Positions 57,769 through 64,000 of a stretch of 64,000 nucleotides of DNA are shown here, in pieces (within the stretch, counting starts at the first letter, position 1; every line of letters starts with the position of its first letter). The notes below the pieces were generated by a model. It was not told the origin of the DNA. It ran no database searches and saw nothing but the letters and a program-made list of their open reading frames with translations. The stretch is taken from assembly GCF_032362555.1 (NCBI RefSeq), contig NC_083515.1, forward strand, positions 7,289,001 through 7,353,000, written 5' to 3'. This DNA is from Amyelois transitella. Lineage: Eukaryota; Arthropoda; Insecta; Lepidoptera; Pyralidae. A program made the translations under genes and the position numbers.

Positions 57769-59295
57769 ATGATTGGTAAAGGGCTAGAAAAAACAATGCC
57801 CGATGATGGAGATAAGTTGATGTCTACAGGCAACAATTTTTGTAGAGATTATGTTCGTGGTTGTTGCAGTCGTGACAATTGTAGATTCTTACATGAAATC
57901 CCACCTAAAACCTGTTTAAAAGAATTGTTTCGCTTTTGTCATGATTTCCAGAACAAGGGTTGCTTTAGGAACAATTGTAAATTCATACACAGTACTGTGG
58001 AAGATGAGGAAAAATTCTATTCAACAGGGATCTTCCCTCGAGAAATCCGTAACACACCTGTGTGTAAATCGTACCTGCGAGGTTCGTGCTCTAATCACGA
58101 GTGCCTTTTGATGCATCCACCAGATATGGTTGGAAATGAATCAATACCTATGCATGTCGCACTACCGCCACCTAACTTCAGCAGGCCTCCACCACCTATT
58201 AGGGATGATGATTCTCCTCCAGAGGCAAAATTAAGAAGATATGCTTATGAAGACAATTTTGACCAGCAAGTGTTGAATGCAACAAATTTGTGTGCTAATT
58301 GTGAAAATTTAGATCATAAGGTGAAGTTACTACATGATAATATTAGTGTGTTACTGAAGAAGGTTGCAGATTTGACTGAAAAAAATGTGCAATTGACATC
58401 AATGAATGAATTTCTGCTAGAACAGACTGCATCTGTAAGGAGTGAACCATCAGCATGTGTTATTACTTCACGTCATGGCACTTCTGCTCCAGTCTCATTA
58501 GCCACAGTCAGTGTTACACCTGTAGTTAGCCTGGCAGGAGCTCTGCCAACATTAGTTCCTGCTGCAGCTACCCCTAATTTAGCTCTAGGCCCTGCAGCAT
58601 CTCGAGCGCAGCTGTTGACACCTGCCCCACAATTACTCACAGTGAGTACTACACAGCAACTTGTTGGTAATTCTGGTGCTCTGATAGTTACAAGTGCTGG
58701 TGCACAACAATTAATGCAAGTCAGTGATTCTGGCACATTGATGGGCGGAGGACAGACAGTTGTGGCAGTGCCAGCTCAGTTGACATTAGCTCCACCAGCC
58801 CAACAGTTAATGAGCAATGCTTCTCAGACTGCAGTACAGCAGCTGGTTCAACAGTCTGCATTGCAGCCTCAGGTGGTGTCACAACACCAGGCTACTCAAT
58901 ATGCAGCTCAACAGTCTGTGCAACATTTGGCAGCAGCCCAGCAGTCCGCACAGCACTTGGCAGCGCACCAATCAGCTCAACGTTTAGTAGCCCAGCAGTC
59001 TGCACAGCACTTGGCTGCACAACAGTCGGCACAACTGGCAGCCCAGCAATCTGCGCAACAACACTTGGCTGCACAGCAGTCAGCACAGCAAATGGTAGCC
59101 CAACAATCGGCTCAGCAGCTTGCAGCTCAGCAATCTGCCCAGCAGCAACTAGTTCCCTCAGCCCAGCACCTGGTGCATCAGACCTCTACCCAGCAGATTA
59201 CCATCTCAAGCACTAGTCAACCAATGGCACTGCCTAATTCACAAGCTCAGCCAATAACATTTCCGATAATTTCACAAAGCATTCTCCCACATTAA
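57769..59295 (+). CDS. ZC3H10: ZC3H10-type CCCH zinc-finger RNA-binding protein
   Basis: Single uninterrupted frame of 508 residues. Three CCCH fingers of the form C-x7-C-x4-C-x3-H lie at 25-42, 57-74 and 99-116. The middle one reads CHDFQNKGCFRNNCKFIH, close to vertebrate ZC3H10. A Pro-rich stretch (PPPNFSRPPPPIRDD) and an Arg-Arg motif follow, then a Leu-rich coiled coil near 175-220 (VLLKKVADLTEKN, NEFLLEQ). The second half is low complexity, Ala/Thr/Val/Gln-rich, with a tandem QQSAQ repeat near 375-465. It ends FPIISQSILPH, matching the conserved family C-terminus. CCCH fingers bind RNA. Mammalian ZC3H10 has been linked to microRNA and mitochondrial control, which is family knowledge only. 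The lack of introns could reflect an ancient retrocopy or intron loss. Confidence 0.88.
   Translation: MIGKGLEKTMPDDGDKLMSTGNNFCRDYVRGCCSRDNCRFLHEIPPKTCLKELFRFCHDFQNKGCFRNNCKFIHSTVEDEEKFYSTGIFPREIRNTPVCKSYLRGSCSNHECLLMHPPDMVGNESIPMHVALPPPNFSRPPPPIRDDDSPPEAKLRRYAYEDNFDQQVLNATNLCANCENLDHKVKLLHDNISVLLKKVADLTEKNVQLTSMNEFLLEQTASVRSEPSACVITSRHGTSAPVSLATVSVTPVVSLAGALPTLVPAAATPNLALGPAASRAQLLTPAPQLLTVSTTQQLVGNSGALIVTSAGAQQLMQVSDSGTLMGGGQTVVAVPAQLTLAPPAQQLMSNASQTAVQQLVQQSALQPQVVSQHQATQYAAQQSVQHLAAAQQSAQHLAAHQSAQRLVAQQSAQHLAAQQSAQLAAQQSAQQHLAAQQSAQQMVAQQSAQQLAAQQSAQQQLVPSAQHLVHQTSTQQITISSTSQPMALPNSQAQPITFPIISQSILPH
58880..59160 (+). repeat. In-frame tandem repeat coding (QQSAQxLAA)n
   Basis: About ten imperfect units of roughly 24-27 bp built on CAGCAGTCTGCACAGCACTT encode QQSAQHLAA-like blocks within the ZC3H10 C-terminal half. 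Units vary in length by whole codons, so the frame is kept. Confidence 0.85.
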
Positions 59296-60049
59296 TATTA
59301 TAAGAATGCCAGTCTGGCTAACTACCAAATTGAACATGAATGAACATAATTTTTGTAATATGTACACTCATGGTAACCCTAGATTGGGGGCTGATTGCCA
59401 TTCACACAGGGAAAAGTGTACAGATTGAGCTAGCCCCAAGATAAGTTTGAAGTTGAAGGGGTACTCCAAACAAATTAAGGATCATACTTCAATAGTTACC
59501 TAAATTTACTGATTTGATTCAAATCTATACACAAACTTCAAAAGGTATTGTTTATTGTTGCATAGTAAATTTTTGCATGTAATAAGACTAGCTGCTGAAA
59601 TAGATATACTATAGTACCTATAAAATTGTTAAGGCTTGTCAATGGCATGTCTATCGACTTAATTATAAATAATTAAGAAATAGTGAGGTACTAGATGAAT
59701 GACAGTATTTTTGTTTTTTTAAGTATAGGTAGGTTCGTAATTGTAAAATGTTATATTAAGAAATGGTCTCATTATCTCTTCTTCCTGTAACTACTTCACA
59801 AGTTTCAGAATTTTATTGTAAGTGAATGGACTATTGTATATTGATTTTAGTGTAATACAATCAGTTGAAATGTTTGTTTTTAGCTACGATGTTATTTTTG
59901 CCAATGCAATGTGACTTTCATCTCATCAAGTGATATTGATATACCTTATTATACATATTACCTATTGATTAACAGGAACCGTAATTTATTTTTAATATTA
60001 AAAGCAAAATTCAGAAGATTAAGGTATTTTATTTTACAATAAATATTAT
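59296..60049. other. Convergent 3' ends of ZC3H10 and OBP-like gene
   Basis: A plus-strand AATAAA at 60038-60043 and a minus-strand AATAAA (TTTATT at 60028-60033) overlap in position only 7-12 bp from the minus-strand gene's stop codon. If both are used, the two transcripts overlap at their 3' ends. Confidence 0.5.
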
Positions 60050-61231
60050 CTATAAATTATTCTGCAATAGTGTTTGATCCGCATTATTCTCATTGTTTGT
60101 ATAACAGTAATTCTTTTTGTACTTAATAAGCTTACCATGGACTCCCAATATAAAATCACCCGTTTTATCAAAGGCGATCGCCGTAACCTTCCCAGGAGTA
60201 TTCGTTACTAACTTTAGTATTACATCATTTATGTGGATGTAAGTTAAATTTTCGCTTGCAATGAATACTTTGTCCTCGTGAAAAGATATCTGAGCTATAC
60301 CGTTGTAGGAAATATTCCCCATACAATTGGGTTCTTTTGTATCAGCTTTAAGAATACACAATTTGTCATTTTTTATGAAATATAAATTATTTTTGTCGTC
60401 GATAGTCATTCCATTCAAAGCATCCAGATTCTTGTAATGAACTTTTTTCTCTCCATCAAGGCGATATAGCTCGTCGACGCCGTTGTTACTCTCTGTAATG
60501 TACCTTTTACCATCTTTGTCCACAAAAATCATACTCAGTTTGAAATAAACGGTCGAAAGAGGACTAGCAGTGTGGCTTTCATAATCATATGTATAAATTC
60601 CTTTGGCTGTGCCAAAGAAAACCTTCGTGTTTTTCTTATCTACGGCGATAGAATAGCTAAGACTTTCTGGCAAACCTGAGAATACAAAAATAAAATTATT
60701 GAGAACGTACCTAGTTGTAGTACCTGCATTATTGGCCTCTCGGTTGGATAAATGGGAAAGAGCCCCGGAAGCAAAACAGTAACAATAAATAAACAAAAAA
60801 AGAAGTAAATAGATGTGTGTTCTTCAAACCTAGACCAGGTTTAAGACAATATAAGAAAGGTGATTAGGCCACTGGTAATATTTCCTTCCTATTCAACTCT
60901 TATGTAAACAAATCGTCAAATGGTCTCTTTTGGCTAATGAAGGAAATGAAAATTTAAAAATACCTTTCACTTTTTGAGGAGCACTAGTCTCGAATCTTAT
61001 CACATGAACATTGAAAAAAAATCCCTCGTCGTTTCTCCCGGACTCTACGTAGAAAAGATTTCCGTAGACATCGTAATGTGCGTCTGTTGGAAACGCGTCT
61101 CCTACGAAGTATGTATTTGAGGCATTGTAGTGATCGTTATTTATCCTCAAGTCTGAGTTGCATCCATCTCTGGGAAGATCGAACGCTAGGCCCGCCCTTA
61201 GGAATAATAAGAGCAGTAATATCATGGTCAC
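60050..61231 (-). CDS. Secreted ommochrome-binding-protein-like protein
   Basis: Two exons on the minus strand, 60964-61231 and 60050-60675, join in frame to 297 residues. The N-terminus MTMILLLLLFLRAGLAF is a clear signal peptide. The rest consists of repeated strands typical of a beta-propeller-like fold, with blocks such as SIAVDKKNTKVFFGTAKGIY, GKRYITESNNGVDELYRL, MTIDDKNNLYFI and AIAFDKTGDFILGVHGKLIK. This pattern resembles lepidopteran ommochrome-binding proteins (haemolymph carriers of ommochrome pigment, first known from Manduca). Several possible N-glycosylation sites (NAS, NIS, NLT) are present. A TATA-like TTTATATAGG lies about 42-50 bases upstream of the start codon. Ligand binding is inferred from family likeness only. 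Confidence 0.65.
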
Positions 61232-61272
61232 ACACTCAACAGACTAGTGGGTAAAACAAACAATAACCTCCC

Positions 61273-61279
61273 TATATAA
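61273..61279 (-). promoter_or_regulatory. TATA box of OBP-like gene
   Basis: TATATAG on the minus strand, 42 bases before the ATG at 61231. That leaves room for a short 5' UTR. A strong TATA box suits a tissue- or stage-restricted gene. Confidence 0.55.
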
Positions 61280-61410
61280 ACGACTTTATCTTAATAACTT
61301 CTTATAACCAACAGAATAAGACCAATGAAGATAAATACATTCACCTCTTCGATAATACAAACAAAGCAATTGCCTCAAGTATCTTTATTATTTTAATTAT
61401 TTACTATTAA

Positions 61411-61490
61411 CCCTTCAGCTGCGGCGGCTATACGCAAACTGCGCACCTCGTCTGCGGCGTTCAAGCGCCGCGGCGGACGGGCGCGCAGTG
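61411..61490. mobile_element. TTAA-flanked GC-rich transposon end (piggyBac-like)
   Basis: TTAA at 61407-61410 is followed by CCCTTCAGCTGCGGCGGC, then a GC-rich hairpin GCGGCG-TTCAAG-CGCCGC and GCGGACGGGCGCGCAG. piggyBac elements insert at TTAA and begin with CCC. The opposite end is not visible unless it belongs to the transposase at the window edge. Confidence 0.4.
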
Positions 61491-63327
61491 TCTTAGATTT
61501 TGTTGTATATCTGTATATAATTATTTGGGACCTACCCAAAAATTTATTTTTTTTTAAAGATATATAAATGAAGAATCATATGCAATAAATTTTGATGCGA
61601 AAAAACACTTGCGTTTATTATATTTAGGTCACTGAATTCAAAACTTACCGAAAAATTATCCATTGTAAATATTTTACTGATTTTGCAATTTACATCTTTC
61701 ATATATTCTGTTTTTGTTTACTATTCCACAAAGTCCAATAATTGAGGAATTTAATGGTGCCAAAAAGTTATTATGTCCCAAGTAAAATTCTCTAAAATCG
61801 TCTTCACAAATAATCCAGTAAGAATCACGATTTCGCCATTTTGCAACTTCTACAACGCAAACTTTATACTTCTATTACCATGAAAATATTGAAATGTAGA
61901 TTTATTTGAGGCATTGTAATCGTAAATAATGTATTTGGCTTCACAAAACAACAAGTAAAATGTATCTAAATGTCTTAAAATAGTATATTTCTACTAAAAA
62001 CTGAAAACTTACCTAGAAAACTATCATTTTTTCAATTGGCTCGTTCATTCACTTACATTTGTCTTTGCTCAACTGTAAGGGCAGTGTGGCAAACACGAAA
62101 AATTGTAGTTTCGTTTTTATATCAGACATATATAGCTTGCCTAGAGAAAATGAGCGAAAAACCATAGCCAAAAACTAGAAAAATGTATGTCTGTGTGCGT
62201 GACTTGTTTGCCTTGCTTGTCTGCTGATGGCCGTATCTGGACAAAATGGCGGCATGTGGTTAACGCCTAACTGCTGATGGCCGTATCCGTCCACTGTCAA
62301 TGTTTGTCTAACTGCTTTAGGTCGGATCTGGGCATATCTACAGGATGTTTGTTTTTAGTTGTGCACGTTAGTAATTTGGAAAAGAGTGTCTTGTAAAAAT
62401 AAAAATAAAATGTTGATTAAAATGTTTCTTTTATTGGAATACAAAAATGTACAATGTTTATTGGTTTCCACTACTCTAAACCTATTCAATTCATAGTACA
62501 TACTAGTAATTATTTTTACCAATGATTCATAGTACATACTAGGAATTATTTTTACCAATGAAAAAATAAAAATAAAATTACAATTTTGTAAAAATAATTA
62601 CTGAACTGTTTTTGATAAGTTTTTTTTTTCAATAAATCTATAATGATAAGAACTATGTAATATATAAAGACTTATTGAAAAAAAATACTTTCATCAAAAT
62701 CGGTTCAGTAATTTTTGAGATAGGGAATAGTGTTGAAGTCGGTTGTTTTGTAAAAAAAAATACTTATTTTTAATGAATTATGAATTCAAATTAAACAAAA
62801 AAATTTTGCGTAGGAATCGAAATTTTAGATTCCCATCATTTCACTTTACTGATAACAACAACGTTTTAAAAGGGTGTTATTTAAACAGTCTGCAGAATAT
62901 TCATATGCAAAAAAGTTTACACAAATTCAGAAGCGCAAGTGAAGAATAGGATAACAGAAGAATAGGCACCAAACTGCACTGCAGCAGTGTCTCTAAATGA
63001 CGTCAACTTAAATTTTAAACAAAGCATGTTTGGACTCAAAACACGCATGCGTTCGATCGAGCTCAAGCCGACTGTAACCAAACTCAAACGTTTATTCAGA
63101 AAATAGGCCTTTGTAGGCACTTTTTTACGTCAAATTACATGTAAAAATTATCGATTTAGATAAATTAAATAGATATGTATTCAAAACTCAAATTTAAAAT
63201 TATTAATTCTTTCAAAGCTAAAGACTACTAGCGCTTCGTAACCGACCACTGCAAGAGAAGAAACGCCGAAAGAAACTCTTTTCAACAGTATTGGTCGCCT
63301 ACTCGCCTGAAGGGCTTTGAATTTTTT
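61491..63327. other. AT-rich DNA, no gene, short repeats
   Basis: No exon recognised. CTGCTGATGGCCGTATC occurs twice 50 bp apart (62221, 62271). TAGTACATACTAG(T/G)AATTATT with ACCAATGA flanks occurs at 62493-62522 and 62530-62559. ATCAAAATCGGTTCAGTAAT at 62694 is a motif common in lepidopteran repeats. Confidence 0.4.
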
Positions 63328-63603
63328 TTTTTTTTATTTTATTTGTATATTCATTCTATGTATCTTATAACCCGTAGACCAAACCAGTGCAGTCCTAAGA
63401 AAGAAGGGATCAAAGAGAAAAAAGTATTTTTAAACAATAATCCTAATATTAATATTTAAAAATAAAATAATGTATACATAAATAGATAAACACCCAAGAT
63501 CAGAAGTCAATATGAAAAAGATAATTTACCAACTTGACCTGACTGGGGATCGAACCCGAGACCTGGAAGTAGCAGTCTGGTGTGTTGACTACTACATCAC
63601 ACA
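63328..63603 (-). mobile_element. tRNA-derived SINE (minus)
   Basis: On the minus strand a tRNA-like head ends in the B-box-type GGGTTCGATCCCC (plus strand 63547-63559). An AT-rich body follows, then AAATAAAATAAAAAAAAAAA (plus 63327-63350), a poly(A) tail. The head lacks a tRNA cloverleaf that I can fold, so this is a SINE and not a tRNA gene. Confidence 0.55.
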
Positions 63604-63692
63604 TTTTATATAAATATATAACTAATATAAATAAATAGATAATATTTAATTATATATTTTATATATATGTAACTACAGAAGTAATTTACAAA

Positions 63693-64000
63693 CTATAGAT
63701 TTTCTAAAGTATGATACTCAAGCCAACATTGGCCAACACAAATATACACCGTGCAATGACTGCACGCGATGTTACATTTTTGCCTGCATCTAACACAACG
63801 TCCCCTCTTAAATTTATCTTGTTTTTTGGTTCGCTCCTCGGTCACCTCATTATGAACAGGGAAATGATTAAAATCCCTGTTCAGCCTGCTACAGGTGGGG
63901 ATGGGGACCTGGCGCGAACGTGAGGAGACGTTTTGTCCGAATTCTAAGCAGAGCTCTTCAGCAAGCTTGAAACGAAATTGGCGGTGAGTCATTTTTTTAT
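63693..64000 (-). pseudogene. piggyBac-type transposase C-terminus (partial)
   Basis: Minus-strand frame running off the window edge. It gives THRQFRFKLAEELCLEFG, a linker with HFPVHNEV, and then a Cys-rich zinc-binding tail: RGRCVRCRQKCNIACSHC, ICVGQCWLEYHT, ending LENL. This is the C-terminal ribbon/cross-brace finger of piggyBac-derived transposases. No stop lies inside the visible part, but the DDD core is outside the window, so I cannot say whether the gene is intact. Confidence 0.75.

Noticed and set aside
63535-63605. A tRNA gene suggested by GGGTTCGATCCCC
   Set aside because: Only the T-arm-like B box fits; no acceptor stem or anticodon arm can be folded and a poly(A)-tailed body follows, so it is a SINE head.

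Overview
The window is a piece of a lepidopteran (moth or butterfly) nuclear genome. The evidence is AT-rich intergenic and intronic DNA with much more GC-rich exons, GT-AG introns throughout, a secreted protein resembling lepidopteran ommochrome-binding proteins, and several repeat families typical of Lepidoptera: an RTE-like LINE with a (TATG)n tail, its short SINE-like derivative, a repeat ending in GGGTTCCGTACC, and Helitron-like repeats ending in CTAG. I saw no tRNA or rRNA gene, CRISPR array, operon or prokaryotic signal.

Layout. (1) 1-4743: no supported exon, two short mobile elements and a SINE fragment. (2) 4744-13624, plus strand: CPSF6, a subunit of cleavage factor Im, 13 exons seen, lacking its 5' exon(s). 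One intron holds a 1.57-kb element with two near-identical 533-bp inverted arms around a SWIM zinc-finger fragment. (3) 13901-14922: an internally deleted Tigger/pogo transposon bounded by TA. (4) 15797-22708, minus strand: an ASRGL1-type isoaspartyl peptidase/L-asparaginase, six exons. Its first intron is a stack of nested insertions, including a 3.4-kb RTE-like LINE with a 12-bp target duplication. (5) 24086-30097, plus: the HECT ubiquitin ligase Smurf, 12 exons, with dead partial copies of two HECT exons in the neighbouring introns. (6) 30098-34247: intergenic DNA with a hAT-type MITE and a LINE 3' end. (7) 34248-51389, plus: an unrecognised protein with two membrane segments and a 14-kb first intron holding SINEs, Helitron-like repeats and a second long-arm element (435-bp arms). 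(8) 53179-55228, minus: another unrecognised two-membrane-segment protein, convergent with the previous gene. (9) 55545-57155: a decayed RTE-like LINE. (10) 57769-59295, plus: intronless ZC3H10-type CCCH zinc-finger gene with a tandem Gln/Ala/Ser repeat. (11) 60050-61231, minus: secreted ommochrome-binding-protein-like gene, tail to tail with ZC3H10. (12) 61411-64000: a TTAA-flanked GC-rich transposon end, a tRNA-derived SINE, and the C-terminus of a piggyBac-type transposase cut by the window edge.

The host genes do not form a pathway. They cover mRNA 3'-end processing (CPSF6), peptide/asparagine hydrolysis (ASRGL1), ubiquitin control of TGF-beta/BMP signalling (Smurf), RNA binding (ZC3H10) and pigment or small-ligand binding. 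ASRGL1 and Smurf are head to head over a 1.4-kb spacer. The pairs at 51/53 kb and 59/60 kb are convergent. The most unusual structures are the two long-arm inverted-repeat elements inside introns, which would put long perfect hairpins into host pre-mRNAs and carry only parts of transposon proteins.
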